From NCBI RefSeq assembly GCF_014649855.1, contig NZ_BMTV01000025.1:17731-81730 (forward strand): a stretch of DNA of 64,000 nt. Reading direction: 5' to 3'. This DNA is from Streptomyces roseolus. GTDB lineage: Bacteria; Actinomycetota; Actinomycetes; Streptomycetales; Streptomycetaceae. The notes beneath the pieces were generated by a model. The model was not told where the DNA came from. It saw only the letters and a list, made by a program, of their open reading frames with translations, and did not search any database. Shown piece by piece: positions 16,975 through 25,696 of this stretch. Numbering within the stretch: the first letter of the stretch is position 1; every line of letters begins with the position of its first letter. The position numbers were made by a program, and so were the translations under genes.

Positions 16975-17709
16975 CTACGACGCGGTGGCGCCGAACTCGC
17001 GTACCGCCTCGTCGACGATCGCTTCCAGGCGGGCGTGGTGCGCACCCCGCCAGTACACCCGGTCGCACTCCTCGCACCGCGCGAAGACGTCGTACGTCTT
17101 CTCGGTGCCGCGCTCCAGCCGCTCGCGCACCTCGTCCTTGCCGGTGTCGGTGAGCCGCCCGTTGCAGGCGGTGCAGCGGGTCCACGGCGCCAGCGGCGGC
17201 GCGAACCGCTCCAGGACGTCGCGGAGCTGGTCGTCGGGCCGGTCGCTGTACACGTACGCCCCGGCCCACAGCTCGCGGCGGCGCAGCAGCCCCCGGTCGC
17301 GGGAGAGCATGACCCGCCGCTCCCGGGCGGAGAGGGCGGCGAGCGCCGGGTCGCCGATGTCCTCGTTCTCGTACGCGGCGTCGACGCCCAGCAGCCGCAG
17401 CCGCCGGGCCAGGGTGCCCAGGTGTACGTCGAGCAGGAACCGAAGGGGCGCCCCGGGCACCGCCTGAGGACGGGCGACGTCCTCGACCTCGACGGTCTCG
17501 CCGGTCGCGGGCACGTGCGCGGGGGCCACCGGACGGCCGTCGACCAGGAGCCGGCCCGCCTCGGTGAGCGGGACGCCGAGGGACTCGACGACATGACCCA
17601 GCGAGGAGACGCCGTCGGTCACCACGGCCGTACGCCCCGAGCGCCGCTCGGCGGCGACGAAGACGGCGAGGCCGGGCGCGAAACTGATCTGGATCTCCGG
17701 TCCGTTCAC
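16975..17709 (-). CDS. Mut7-C RNase domain protein with N-terminal ubiquitin-like domain
   Basis: The 244-residue protein combines an N-terminal beta-grasp (Mut7-C ubiquitin/ThiS-like) region at about 1-85 with a Mut7-C PIN-like nuclease domain from about 90 (FLLDVHLGTLARRLRLLG, then VMLSRDRGLLRRREL). A zinc-binding end has CTACNGRL and CEECDRVYW. Acidic positions typical of PIN folds (LDVHLG, LSRDRG) are kept. Members are predicted RNases, and the target is unknown. The GTG start follows GATCCT by 6 bases without a ribosome site, so it may be leaderless. Confidence 0.88.
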   Translation of the reverse strand: MNGPEIQISFAPGLAVFVAAERRSGRTAVVTDGVSSLGHVVESLGVPLTEAGRLLVDGRPVAPAHVPATGETVEVEDVARPQAVPGAPLRFLLDVHLGTLARRLRLLGVDAAYENEDIGDPALAALSARERRVMLSRDRGLLRRRELWAGAYVYSDRPDDQLRDVLERFAPPLAPWTRCTACNGRLTDTGKDEVRERLERGTEKTYDVFARCEECDRVYWRGAHHARLEAIVDEAVREFGATAS

Positions 17710-17840
17710 GGGGACAGGATCGCACCGGGTGCGGACGGCGGGCCAGGCATTTCCGGGCCGTGGCGCCGGGGGCGACCGGAGCCGCGACCGGGACGGCCAC
17801 GGCCGCGACAGGGCGTCGGGGGCTGGGTTACCTTCCCCGC

Positions 17841-18281
17841 ATGAAGATCATCGAGCTCGAGCCCGGCGACCCGCGCCTGGAGGGCGACCTCCTGCCGGTC
17901 CTCCTCGAACTGCGCCCGCACCTCACCCCCGCCCTCTTCCGGGAGGCGTACGCGCGCGGCCACGCGCAGGGCCTGCGCTTCACGGCCGCCTACGACGACG
18001 AGGGCCGCTGCGTCGGCGCGGCCGGCTGGCGGCTCGTCCACAACACCAGCTCGATCAGCAAGCTGTACGTCGACGACCTGGTGACCGCCTCCGCCGTCCG
18101 CTCCACCGGCGTCGGCCACGCGCTCATCGCCCACCTGGAGGGTCACGCCCGCGCCGCCGGCTGCCACGAGCTCAACCTCGACTCCGGCACCCAGCGCACC
18201 GGCGCCCATCGCTTCTACCTGCGCGAGCGCTTCGACATCGCGGCCTTCCACTTCGTCCGGCCGCTCACCGACCCCCGGTAG
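17841..18281 (+). CDS. GNAT family N-acetyltransferase
   Basis: The 146-residue protein has the GNAT core: KLYVDDLVTASAVRSTGVGH holds the acetyl-CoA loop (R-x-x-G-x-G/A type) and LNLDSGTQRTGAHRFYLRE the C-terminal Asn/Tyr helix region. The substrate is unknown. TACCTT ends 6 bases before ATG 17841 and there is no Shine-Dalgarno, suggesting a leaderless mRNA. Its last 17 bases overlap the end of the converging GNAT gene 18265-18858. Confidence 0.9.
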   Translation: MKIIELEPGDPRLEGDLLPVLLELRPHLTPALFREAYARGHAQGLRFTAAYDDEGRCVGAAGWRLVHNTSSISKLYVDDLVTASAVRSTGVGHALIAHLEGHARAAGCHELNLDSGTQRTGAHRFYLRERFDIAAFHFVRPLTDPR

Positions 18282-18858
18282 CCCCCAGGTCGAGCCGCCA
18301 GGCGTTGCAGCGCATCGGGCGGCCCGGCGGGTACTCGAAGTCCTCCTCGCCGAGCAACTCGAAGCCGGCCTTGCGGCACACCGCGTTCGACGCGGCGTTC
18401 GCCACCGACGGGAAGGCGAACAGGTGGCGGTGGAGCCCCGCCGCCCGGGCCCGTCCCGCCACCGAGCGCGTGGCCAGGGTCGCGACGCCACGGCCCTGGA
18501 AGCCCGGCAGGACCGCCCAGCCCGTCTCGTACACCGGCTCGCCCCGCCACTGTGACGTCCAGAAGCCGATGCTGCCCGCGACCCGCTCCTCCGGCAGCAG
18601 CACGACCCGGAACATCCGGCCCGCACCCGTGGCGTCGGCGCTCAGGTCCACGTACCGACGGTGGCGGCGGACCAGCTGCTCCTCGGTCTCCGGCCCGCCC
18701 AGGTGCCCCATCAGCTCCGGTGCGTTCAGTGCCCGCAGCAGCCCGGCGTCCCCCTCGGACCAGGCTTCGAGGCGTACGGACCCGGACGCGGACGCGGCGG
18801 TCCCGGTGGTGGCCCCGGCGGGCGCGGGCGGCTCGGGGAGTGCGCGGGGTTCTGTCAT
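18265..18858 (-). CDS. GNAT family acetyltransferase (RimJ/RimL type)
   Basis: The 197-residue product has a Thr/Ala/Ser-rich N-terminus and then an acetyltransferase domain of the RimJ/RimL class. VRLEAWSEGDAGLLRALNAP is the first strand-helix; ETGWAVLPGFQGRGVATLAT holds the CoA loop QGRGVA; VANAASNAVCRKAGFELLGE is the conserved SxxxxxKxGF block. The acceptor is unknown. ATG 18858 follows TACGGT by 6 bases with no ribosome site, again a leaderless pattern. It overlaps the neighbouring GNAT gene tail to tail by 17 bases. Confidence 0.9.
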   Translation of the reverse strand: MTEPRALPEPPAPAGATTGTAASASGSVRLEAWSEGDAGLLRALNAPELMGHLGGPETEEQLVRRHRRYVDLSADATGAGRMFRVVLLPEERVAGSIGFWTSQWRGEPVYETGWAVLPGFQGRGVATLATRSVAGRARAAGLHRHLFAFPSVANAASNAVCRKAGFELLGEEDFEYPPGRPMRCNAWRLDLGATGGR

Positions 18859-19124
18859 GGGCGCACCGTACGGCGCGGCACCGACAGCCGGACCGATGCG
18901 GAGCGGGGCTTCCGCCGGGCGTCGGAGCGAGCTTTGGCCCGGGCTGCCCGTAGGGGGCGGGGTCCGGGGCGGGTCAGGGGGCGCGACGCGTTTTTCCCAG
19001 ACGCGGCCGGGGAGATTTCTCAGCGTCGAGTTCCGGCGAACGCCGACACGCACCTTGCCTTCGAGAACAGTGGATCCCGCGTCGGCGACCCGCTCCCGCC
19101 GTCCGGGCGCGGCGGGCGGCGCGG

Positions 19125-19367
19125 TCAGCGCAGGCGGCCGGAGGAGGTGAGGGAGAGGCGGGAGACGACCTGGCCGAAGGCGATCTCCTCCGCCGGGGTC
19201 AGCGGCACCGACTCCTGTGGGTGCCAGACGCGCTCCATCGGCGTCAGCGAGCGGATCCGGCGGGCGCGGGCGCGCAGGCCCGCCGCCAGCCACACGCCCG
19301 TCGCGACCGCGAGCACGGCGAAGAGGGTGAGGACACGGGGGTCGGAGAACTGGCCGGGTACGGACAT
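19125..19367 (-). CDS. Small single-pass membrane protein
   Basis: The 80-residue product starts MSVPGQFSDPRVLTLFAVLA and has one membrane helix (about 10-32, LTLFAVLAVATGVWLAAGL). A basic juxtamembrane segment RARARRIRSLTP and a tail with WHPQESVPLTPAEEIAFGQV follow. The conserved-looking tail suggests a real family, but I cannot name it. ATG 19367 is chosen because GGAG lies 8 bases upstream; the frame's earlier ATG has none. The 266 bases separating it from the GNAT gene hold nothing recognisable. Confidence 0.7.
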   Translation of the reverse strand: MSVPGQFSDPRVLTLFAVLAVATGVWLAAGLRARARRIRSLTPMERVWHPQESVPLTPAEEIAFGQVVSRLSLTSSGRLR

Positions 19368-19633
19368 GACGTTCACTCCAGGGCGAGGAGGCCGGCGCAC
19401 GGTGCACGCGCCGGCAGGGGGCGTGCGGGCACGGCGGCACAGACGATTCCTGCTGCTTCCTCCCGACCCGTTCAGTTAACACCACGATGGGGGACTTTCG
19501 GCAGGGGGTCCGGGACCGAAGTCCCGGGAGGCGAGGACGGGCGGAGCGCGTTCCGGGAGGCCCTCTTGTGCCGGACGGGGAACCGTTCGAAGGTGGCGGC
19601 GGAGGCAGATTCCGGCCGGGAGGGAGCAGCCGC

Positions 19634-20503
19634 ATGTCCGGAACTGGTGTGCGCGGATGGGATTTCACGGACGACAGGGGAGTGGAGGCGGGGGCGGCGG
19701 CGAGGCCGACGCGGGTGCTCGCCTACGTACGGGCCGGGGCGGCCCTTCTGGACCTGGGGGTGACGCCGGTCGCGGTGTACGGCTCCGGGCACGACGGGGC
19801 GGAGCCGGACCCGGCGAAGGACGGCGGTCTCGCGGCGGCGGGAGTGCCGTACCTGGGGCCCGGGCGGGCGCTGGAGGAGGAGCGGCTGCGGGAGCTGCGG
19901 CCGGAGGTGGTGGTGGACGTCACGTACGACGGGAAGAGCCCGTACGCCGTGGACGAGGAGCTCCTGGAGCGGCTGGGGGTGCCGCTGGTGGCGCTCTCCG
20001 TCGGCAACGACCTGAGTCTGCCGGCGATCATCGGGCGGTTCGGGGAGCTGGGAGCGGCGCTGGGGGCGCCAGGGCAAGGTCCGGGCGGGGCCGGGGTGCC
20101 GGAGGAGGCGGAGCGGGCGGTACGGGACGCGGCCGCGGCAGCCGGCGCCGGGTGCGGGGTGCTGGCGCTCTCCGGGGGCGGCGTCGAGCAGGTGCACCTG
20201 GCACGTCCGGAGGCCTGGCCGGAGCTGGCGCGGCTGGCCTGGCTCGGGGTCCGGCTGATCGACCCGGGGCCGGGATCGGGCGCGAACTGGCTGACCACCG
20301 GCTGGGAGCGGGCCCTGGACCTCGCCCCGGCGCTGGTCCTGTACGACAGCCGGGCCCACGCGAGCCGACCCGAGGGGCCGGAGCGGTTGCCGGCCGGTGC
20401 GCGGCTGCTGCCGTGGAACCCGGAGACCCCGCCGAGCCCGGCCGCCTACGCCCGCTTCTTCCACGCCCTGGCCCAGGCCCTCGCGGAGCCCCCGAGCCCC
20501 TGA
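19634..20503 (+). CDS. Periplasmic-binding-fold protein (siderophore/cobalamin type) lacking a signal peptide
   Basis: The 289-residue protein looks like a class III (FecB/BtuF-type) substrate-binding fold. Its blocks are TRVLAYVRAGAALLDLGVTP, LRELRPEVVVDVTYDG and LERLGVPLVALSVGNDL, with a long connecting helix (VPEEAERAVRDAAAAAGAG) and a C-terminal lobe with GANWLTTGWERAL. Unlike exported binding proteins it has no signal peptide or lipobox (starts MSGTGVRGWDFTDD), so it should be cytoplasmic. GGGAGG precedes ATG 19634. A hairpin with a 4-base cgaa loop lies at about 19510-19527 in the leader. No transporter genes adjoin it. The role is unknown. Confidence 0.72.
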   Translation: MSGTGVRGWDFTDDRGVEAGAAARPTRVLAYVRAGAALLDLGVTPVAVYGSGHDGAEPDPAKDGGLAAAGVPYLGPGRALEEERLRELRPEVVVDVTYDGKSPYAVDEELLERLGVPLVALSVGNDLSLPAIIGRFGELGAALGAPGQGPGGAGVPEEAERAVRDAAAAAGAGCGVLALSGGGVEQVHLARPEAWPELARLAWLGVRLIDPGPGSGANWLTTGWERALDLAPALVLYDSRAHASRPEGPERLPAGARLLPWNPETPPSPAAYARFFHALAQALAEPPSP

Positions 20504-20769
20504 GTCGTTAAGCCTTTGAGCCCCTGAGCGCCGCCCTCGGGACTCCGCGCCCGTTCCGCGCCCCACCCGAGCCAGGTGCCTCTGAGCGCCGCTCCCAGGG
20601 CCGCGCCCCGTCCCCTTCCCCGCGTCCCCTTCCCCGTTTCCCGAGTCGCGCCCCTGAGCGCCGCTCCCGGCCCGCCCCCCGTCCCGGCTCGCGCGGCCCT
20701 GTGCCCTCGCCCGTATCCGTATCCGTATCCGCGTCCGGGCCCGTGCCCGTGCTCGTGCCCGTGCCCGTC
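20504..20769. repeat. C-rich low-complexity spacer with short tandem repeats
   Basis: No gene is evident. Imperfect gagcgccgctccc units recur three times (about 20527, 20585, 20656). They are followed by a ccgtat triple repeat (about 20711-20728) and a gtgccc/gtgctc array (about 20742-20768) ending at the MerR stop. It separates two converging genes. Confidence 0.75.
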
Positions 20770-21261
20770 TCAGGAGGTCAGGCGGGAGCGGAGGGAGGCG
20801 GCGAACTCCTCGGCGCGGGTCAGTTGGAGGCGGAGGTCGGCGACGCGGGCGGCGGCGGCCTCCTCGTAGCGGCGGACGCGGGCGAGCAGGAGCTCGCGTT
20901 CGGCCGGTTCGAGTTCGTCGTCCGTGCCGGGGAGGTCGGCGGCGAGGCGGTCGATCGAGGTGAGCAGCTCGCGGGTCTCTTCGAGGCCGAAGCCGAGCGG
21001 CTGCATGCGGCGGATCACCATCAGCCGGGCCACGTCGGCGTCCGTGTAGAGGGGGAAGCCGCCCGGGGAGGCGGCGGAGGGGACGACCAGGCCGCAGTCC
21101 TCGTACTGCCGGATGGTGCGCAGGGGGAGCTCGGTGCGGGCGGCGACCTCGGAGATCTGCATGGGCTCGCCCGCGGCGGCCCGTGCCCCGGGCGTCCGGG
21201 CCGCGGGCGGGCGCACTCCGGTCGCTCCGGTCATTCCGGTGAAGCCGGTCACTCGGGTCAC
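20770..21261 (-). CDS. MerR family transcriptional regulator
   Basis: The MerR helix-turn-helix is MQISEVAARTELPLRTIRQY followed by DCGLVVPSAA, then VARLMVIRRMQPLGFGLEET, and a C-terminal coiled-coil helix rich in Glu/Arg (ELLLARVRRYEEAAAARVAD). There is no metal-binding Cys pattern. I take the GTG at 21261 because GAGGAGG lies 8 bases upstream, giving 163 residues with a Thr/Gly/Ala-rich leader. The ATG at 21162 (130 residues) and the ATG at 21303 are alternatives. The ligand and targets are unknown; MerR regulators normally act on their own or a neighbouring promoter. Confidence 0.88.
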   Translation of the reverse strand: MTRVTGFTGMTGATGVRPPAARTPGARAAAGEPMQISEVAARTELPLRTIRQYEDCGLVVPSAASPGGFPLYTDADVARLMVIRRMQPLGFGLEETRELLTSIDRLAADLPGTDDELEPAERELLLARVRRYEEAAAARVADLRLQLTRAEEFAASLRSRLTS

Positions 21262-21369
21262 GACAGGGTCCTCCTCGTACGGCGCCTGGGAACCAACCTC
21301 CATGCATTAGATCCGATTCGTCCTAATTTCAGGCGCTATGACGGTCGGAAACGCGGAGAGAGCCAGCCG

Positions 21370-21801
21370 TCAGGGCCACACCAGGCAGTACGGCTGGTGG
21401 CCGGCCTCGTGGAGGCGGACGGAGAAGTCCTGCCACTCGTGGAGGAGCTGGTAGACGTCGAAGGCGTCGCGCGGGCCGCCGCGGTCGGGGACGGTGGACC
21501 AGATGAAGGCGGCGGCGCCGACCGACTCCTCGCCGATCGCGCGCAGCGGGTCGACCACGGTCGTCGGGAGCTTCACCACGGCGTAGTCGGGGTGCAGGAC
21601 GACCAGTTCCAGCGGGGGGACCTTGTGCAGCGGCAGGCCCTGGATGCCGGTGAGGACCATCGCCGCTATCGTCTCGGGCTTGATCTTGGAGAACATGCCG
21701 CCCATGCCCAGCTCGTCGCCGCCGAGCTCCTCCGGGCGCATCGAGGTCGGGACGCGGGCCGCCGTGCCGCTGTCGGGCGCGCCGAAGTACTTGTAGGTCA
21801 C
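21370..21801 (-). CDS. Conserved Streptomyces hypothetical protein
   Basis: The 143-residue product begins (GTG) TYKYFGAPDSGTAARVPTSM and contains GGDELGMGGMFSKIKPETIA, LELVVLHPDYAVVKLPTTVV and a C-terminus HEAGHQPYCLVWP. I have seen this text as a conserved streptomycete protein, but its function is not known. The GTG at 21801 is chosen because the strong coding pattern starts there; the longer frame upstream is Arg/Pro-rich shadow text. It is divergent from hemL across 435 bases. Confidence 0.75.
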   Translation of the reverse strand: MTYKYFGAPDSGTAARVPTSMRPEELGGDELGMGGMFSKIKPETIAAMVLTGIQGLPLHKVPPLELVVLHPDYAVVKLPTTVVDPLRAIGEESVGAAAFIWSTVPDRGGPRDAFDVYQLLHEWQDFSVRLHEAGHQPYCLVWP

Positions 21802-22236
21802 CGCCAAGCTGCGGCTCCCCAGGGGCGGCTCCGCCGGAGGCTGCTCGGGGGACGCCCGATTGTCCGGCGCGGCCGGGTCCTCCGCCCGCCGGCGCCGGTG
21901 CCTCCCCCGCCGGACAGGCTCCGGACCCAGGTCGTCCGTCCCCTCGCCCGGTCCGCCACCGCGATGCATATCTCCACCCGACTGCTTTTTCTCGGCAACA
22001 CGACCCCGCCGCGCAACCCGATCATCGTGTCAGTGACCTCCCCCGCGTCACTGCGGTGAAACACCTGTCCGCAAGAAACGCCGCCGCCTCTGACACCATG
22101 GTTCCCGTGAGCCAACCCCATGAGGTCCCTGCCGCCACAGTTTCGCAGACGCGGCGGCAGGCCGCCCCGGCGTGATGCACAGGGTGCCCACACCGTCCCT
22201 CCGTACCAGACGTCGTACTCGCAGGTCAGGATCGTT
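21802..22236. other. 435-base region between divergent genes, with dyad and GC-rich hairpins
   Basis: The part next to the minus-strand gene (about 21825-21955) holds GC-rich palindromic text (ggcggctccgcc, ccgccggcgccgg) of the kind often repeated between Streptomyces genes. An AT-richer stretch near 21980-22000 is followed by a perfect 7-bp dyad, CAGTGAC (22031-22037) and GTCACTG (22047-22053), which could bind a regulator of hemL. A 25-codon ORF at 22098-22175 (MVPVSQPHEVPAATVSQTRR) is open but unsupported. The hemL ribosome site is weak. Confidence 0.5.
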
Positions 22237-23544
22237 GTGTCGTATTCATACGAAGCCCCAGTCTCACAGACGCTTTTCGACCGTGCGTCCCTTGTGACGC
22301 CCGGCGGCGTGAACTCACCGGTGCGGGCCTTCCGGGCTGTGGGCGGTACGCCCCGGTTCATGGTGTCCGGCACCGGTCCGTACCTCACGGATGCGGACGG
22401 TCGCGAGTACGTCGACCTCGTCTGCTCCTGGGGACCGATGATTCTCGGCCATGCGCACCCCGAGGTGACCGCCGCCGTGCAGGCCGCGGTGGCCCGTGGC
22501 ACCTCCTTCGGCACGCCCGGCGAGGGCGAGGTGGCGCTCGCCGAGGAGATCGTGGCCCGCGTGGAGCCGGTCGAGCAGGTGCGCCTGGTCTCCTCCGGCA
22601 CCGAGGCGACGATGTCCGCGATCCGGCTCGCCCGCGGGTTCACGGGGCGCGCGAAGGTCGTCAAGTTCGCCGGCTGCTACCACGGCCACGTGGACGCGCT
22701 CCTGGCCGCGGCCGGCTCCGGCGTCGCGACCCTGGGCCTGCCCGACACGTCCGGCGTGACCGGCGCGCAGGCCGGTGACACGATCGTGCTGCCGTACAAC
22801 GACCTGGAGGCCGTGCGGGCCGCGTTCGCCGCGCACCCGGGCGAGATCGCCTGTGTGATCACCGAGGCCTCGCCCGGCAACATGGGCGTCGTCCCGCCGC
22901 TGCCCGGCTTCAACCAGGGGCTCGCGGACCTGTGCCGGGAGAACGGCGCGCTGTACATCTCCGACGAGGTCATGACCGGCTTCCGTACCAGCCGCGCCGG
23001 CTGGTACGGCGTGGACGGCGTCAAGGCCGACCTGCTGACCTTCGGCAAGGTCATGGGCGGCGGCTTCCCGGCCGCGGCCTTCGGCGGCCGTGCCGACGTC
23101 ATGGCGCACCTCGCCCCGGCCGGCCCGGTCTACCAGGCGGGCACGCTCTCCGGCAACCCGATCGCCACCGCCGCCGGGCTCGCGCAGCTGCGGCTGCTCG
23201 ACGAGGCCGCGTACGAGAAGGTGAACGCGGTCTCGAAGGAGATCCAGGGCCTGGTCACCGGCGCGCTCGCCAAGGAGGGCGTGGCGCACCGGCTGCAGAC
23301 CGCGTCCAACATGTTCTCGGTCTTCTTCACCGCCGACGAGGTCCGGAACTACGACGAGGCGAAGCGTCAGGAGGCCTTCCGCTTCAACGCCTTCTTCCAC
23401 TCGATGCTCGCGGACGGCGTCTACCTGCCGCCGTCGGCCTTCGAGTCCTGGTTCGTCTCCGCCGCGCACGACGAGCGCGCGATCGAGCGGATCGCCGCCG
23501 CGCTGCCCGCCGCCGCCCGTGCCGCCGCGGAGGCCACGGCATGA
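22237..23544 (+). CDS. hemL: Glutamate-1-semialdehyde 2,1-aminomutase
   Basis: The 435-residue PLP enzyme converts glutamate-1-semialdehyde to 5-aminolevulinate, the last step of the C5 route to haem and corrinoids. It shows TPGGVNSPVRAFRAVGGTP, SSGTEATMSAIRLARGFTGR, ISDEVMTGFR with the cofactor Asp243, and the PLP-binding Lys271 in LTFGKVMGGGFP. The GTG at 22237 matches the usual start (SYSYEAPVSQTLFDRAS). A weak CAGG-type ribosome site lies upstream. The stop overlaps the next gene's ATG (ATGA), so translation is coupled to the phosphatase-like gene. Confidence 0.97.
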   Translation: MSYSYEAPVSQTLFDRASLVTPGGVNSPVRAFRAVGGTPRFMVSGTGPYLTDADGREYVDLVCSWGPMILGHAHPEVTAAVQAAVARGTSFGTPGEGEVALAEEIVARVEPVEQVRLVSSGTEATMSAIRLARGFTGRAKVVKFAGCYHGHVDALLAAAGSGVATLGLPDTSGVTGAQAGDTIVLPYNDLEAVRAAFAAHPGEIACVITEASPGNMGVVPPLPGFNQGLADLCRENGALYISDEVMTGFRTSRAGWYGVDGVKADLLTFGKVMGGGFPAAAFGGRADVMAHLAPAGPVYQAGTLSGNPIATAAGLAQLRLLDEAAYEKVNAVSKEIQGLVTGALAKEGVAHRLQTASNMFSVFFTADEVRNYDEAKRQEAFRFNAFFHSMLADGVYLPPSAFESWFVSAAHDERAIERIAAALPAAARAAAEATA

Positions 23545-24242
23545 GCGCGGGCGAGGACGTGAGGGGGCCGGAGGACATCACCGTCGTCCACCTCATGCGC
23601 CACGGCGAGGTGCACAACCCGGACGGCGTGCTGTACGGGCGCCGGGCCGGTTACCACCTCTCCGAGCTGGGCCGGCGGATGGCCGACCGGGTCGCCGAGT
23701 CGCTGGCCGAGCGGGACATCACCCACGTCGTCGCCTCCCCGCTGGAGCGGGCGCAGGAGACGGCCACCCCGATCGCCAAGTCGCACGGCCTGGACCTGGC
23801 CACCGACGAGCGGCTGATCGAGGCGGCGAACGTCTTCGAGGGCAAGACCTTCGGCGTCGGCGACGGGGCCCTGCGCCGCCCGGCGAACTGGAGGCACCTC
23901 ACGAACCCGTTCCAGCCGTCCTGGGGCGAGCCGTACATCGAGCAGGTCGTGCGGATGATGGGCGCGCTGGACGCGGCGAAGGACGTGGCACGCGGGCACG
24001 AGGCGGTGCTGGTCAGCCACCAGCTGCCGATCTGGATCGTGCGGTCCTTCGTGGAGCGGCGCCGGCTGTGGCACGACCCGCGACGCCGGCAGTGCACGCT
24101 CGCCTCGCTGACCTCGTTCACGTACAAGGGCGACAAGATCGTCTCGGTCGGGTACAGCGAGCCGGCGATCGATCTGGTGCCGGTGCACCTGCGGGCCGGT
24201 GCCAAGCCGGTGAAGGGCGGCCAGAAGGCCTTCGGGGCGTAG
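23541..24242 (+). CDS. Histidine phosphatase (phosphoglycerate-mutase-like) family protein
   Basis: The 233-residue protein has the LMRHGEVHNPDG motif with the catalytic His near residue 20, SPLERAQETATPIA, and the second His in VLVSHQLPIWIV. These define the branch-1 histidine phosphatase fold, which hydrolyses phosphomonoesters; the substrate is unknown. It overlaps hemL by 4 bases (ATGA) and is followed by a strong terminator, so hemL and this gene form a two-gene operon. A role linked to tetrapyrrole supply is inferred from position only. Confidence 0.93.
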   Translation: MSAGEDVRGPEDITVVHLMRHGEVHNPDGVLYGRRAGYHLSELGRRMADRVAESLAERDITHVVASPLERAQETATPIAKSHGLDLATDERLIEAANVFEGKTFGVGDGALRRPANWRHLTNPFQPSWGEPYIEQVVRMMGALDAAKDVARGHEAVLVSHQLPIWIVRSFVERRRLWHDPRRRQCTLASLTSFTYKGDKIVSVGYSEPAIDLVPVHLRAGAKPVKGGQKAFGA

Positions 24243-24292
24243 CCCGCGTCCACCCCGGGGCTGCTTGACTGGGCATCGTCAAAGCGACATGG

Positions 24293-24341
24293 TCAGGGCG
24301 GCCGGAGAGAGAGGTTCCTCTTCGGTCGCCCTGAAATTTTT
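24293..24341 (+). terminator. Rho-independent terminator of the hemL operon
   Basis: TCAGGGCG-CCG (24293-24304) pairs with CGG-CGCCCTGA (24323-24334), and an inner AGAGG/CCTCT hairpin extends the stem. AATTTTT follows directly. This is the clearest U-tract terminator in the window. Confidence 0.92.
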
Positions 24342-24437
24342 GTGCGAGTGACCGGAACCTCCGTGTTCCTCCCCGCATCTCACTCATTGTCGGTTTGGAT
24401 GATGTTTCGTTCACACAGCAGCGCGAATGGGGATGAC

Positions 24438-25694
24438 ATGCGCGGGATCAGTCGAAGGGGTCTTCTCGGAGCGGGTGTCGGAGCGGCGGCCGCCCTCGGG
24501 GTCGCCGGATGCAGCGACAAGGGCCAGGGCGGCACCGGAAGTTCCGGACCGGACAAGGGCGGCGCCCCCGCGGCCGGCGGCGACGCCACCACCCCCGCCC
24601 CGACCAAGGACGACGTCCGGCTCATCGGCGACGGCTCCACCGCCGACACCGGCGAGCAGCCCCACCAGCCCGACGCCCCCGTCCCGCTCGAACCCGGCCA
24701 GACCCCGCCGCAGTTCGTGGTCTTCTCCTGGGACGGCGCCGGCGAGGTCGGCAACGGCCTCTTCCCCCGCTTCCTCGAACTGGCCCGCAACCACGACGCG
24801 GCCATGACCTTCTTCCTCTCCGGCATCTACCTCCTGCCCGAGTCCAAGAAGAACCTCTACCGCCCGCCGAACAACCGCGTCGGCGCCTCCGACATCGGCT
24901 ACCTCACCGACGAGCACATCAAGGACACCCTCAAGAACGTCCGCCAGGCCTGGCTCGACGGACACGAGATCGGCACCCACTTCAACGGCCACTTCTGCGG
25001 CGGCTCCGGCTCCGTCGGCAACTGGACCCCGGCCCAGTGGCAGAGCGAGATCGACCAGGCCGTGAAGTTCGTCACCGAGTGGAAGACCAACAGCGGCTGG
25101 ACCGACCTCGACCCGCTGCCCTTCGACTACTCCAAGGAGCTCGTCGGCGGCCGCACCCCCTGCCTCCTCGGCCAGGACAACCTGCTGCCCACCGCCAAGC
25201 GCCTCGGCTGGCGCTACGACGCCAGCTCCCCCGGCGGACGCCAGGTCTGGCCCGTGAAGCGCAAGGGAATCTGGGACTTCCCGCTCCAGGCCGTGCCCTT
25301 CCCCGGGCACTCCTTCGAGGTCCTCTCCATGGACTACAACATCCTCGCCAACCAGTCGAAGAACTCGACCAAGGGCATGCCCTCCCGCTATCCCGGCTGG
25401 CGCAAGCAGGCCACCGACGCGCTGATCGCCGGCTTCACGCGCGCGTACGAGACCAACCGCGCCCCCTTCTTCGTCGGCAACCACTTCGAGCAGTGGAACG
25501 GCGGCATCTACATGGACGCCGTCGAGGAGGCGCTCAAGGCGATGGCCGGGAAGAAGGACGTCCGGCTGGTGTCGTTCCGCCAGTTCACCGACTGGATGGA
25601 CGTCCAGGACCCGGCGATCCTGGCCCGGCTGCGCACCCTCGACGTGGGCCGGAAGCCGGCCGGTGGGTGGAGCACCTATCTCAAAGCCGCTTAG
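24438..25694 (+). CDS. Tat-exported lipoprotein with polysaccharide-deacetylase-like fold
   Basis: The 418-residue protein starts with a twin-arginine signal, SRRGLLGAGVGAAAALG, and a lipobox VAGC (Cys25), so it should be exported folded and anchored outside. After an Ala/Pro/Thr linker, FVVFSWDGAGEVGNG takes the place of the usual NodB SFDDG motif. GHEIGTHFNGHFCGG supplies a His-rich metal-like site, and the barrel continues to FVGNHFEQWNGGIY and VRLVSFRQFTDW. It resembles carbohydrate-esterase family 4, but the motif changes make deacetylase activity uncertain. It lies upstream of the cytochrome c maturation genes with its own promoter region. Confidence 0.82.
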   Translation: MRGISRRGLLGAGVGAAAALGVAGCSDKGQGGTGSSGPDKGGAPAAGGDATTPAPTKDDVRLIGDGSTADTGEQPHQPDAPVPLEPGQTPPQFVVFSWDGAGEVGNGLFPRFLELARNHDAAMTFFLSGIYLLPESKKNLYRPPNNRVGASDIGYLTDEHIKDTLKNVRQAWLDGHEIGTHFNGHFCGGSGSVGNWTPAQWQSEIDQAVKFVTEWKTNSGWTDLDPLPFDYSKELVGGRTPCLLGQDNLLPTAKRLGWRYDASSPGGRQVWPVKRKGIWDFPLQAVPFPGHSFEVLSMDYNILANQSKNSTKGMPSRYPGWRKQATDALIAGFTRAYETNRAPFFVGNHFEQWNGGIYMDAVEEALKAMAGKKDVRLVSFRQFTDWMDVQDPAILARLRTLDVGRKPAGGWSTYLKAA

Positions 25695-25696
25695 GC

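Noticed and set aside
20700..20768. CRISPR-like or coding repeat in the gtgccc/ccgtat region
   Set aside because: Short slippage-type arrays with no spacers, lying just outside the MerR stop.
22098..22175. 25-codon ORF before hemL as an attenuator leader
   Set aside because: No ribosome site, no runs of regulatory codons and no terminator/antiterminator pair recognised; recorded only as intergenic content.
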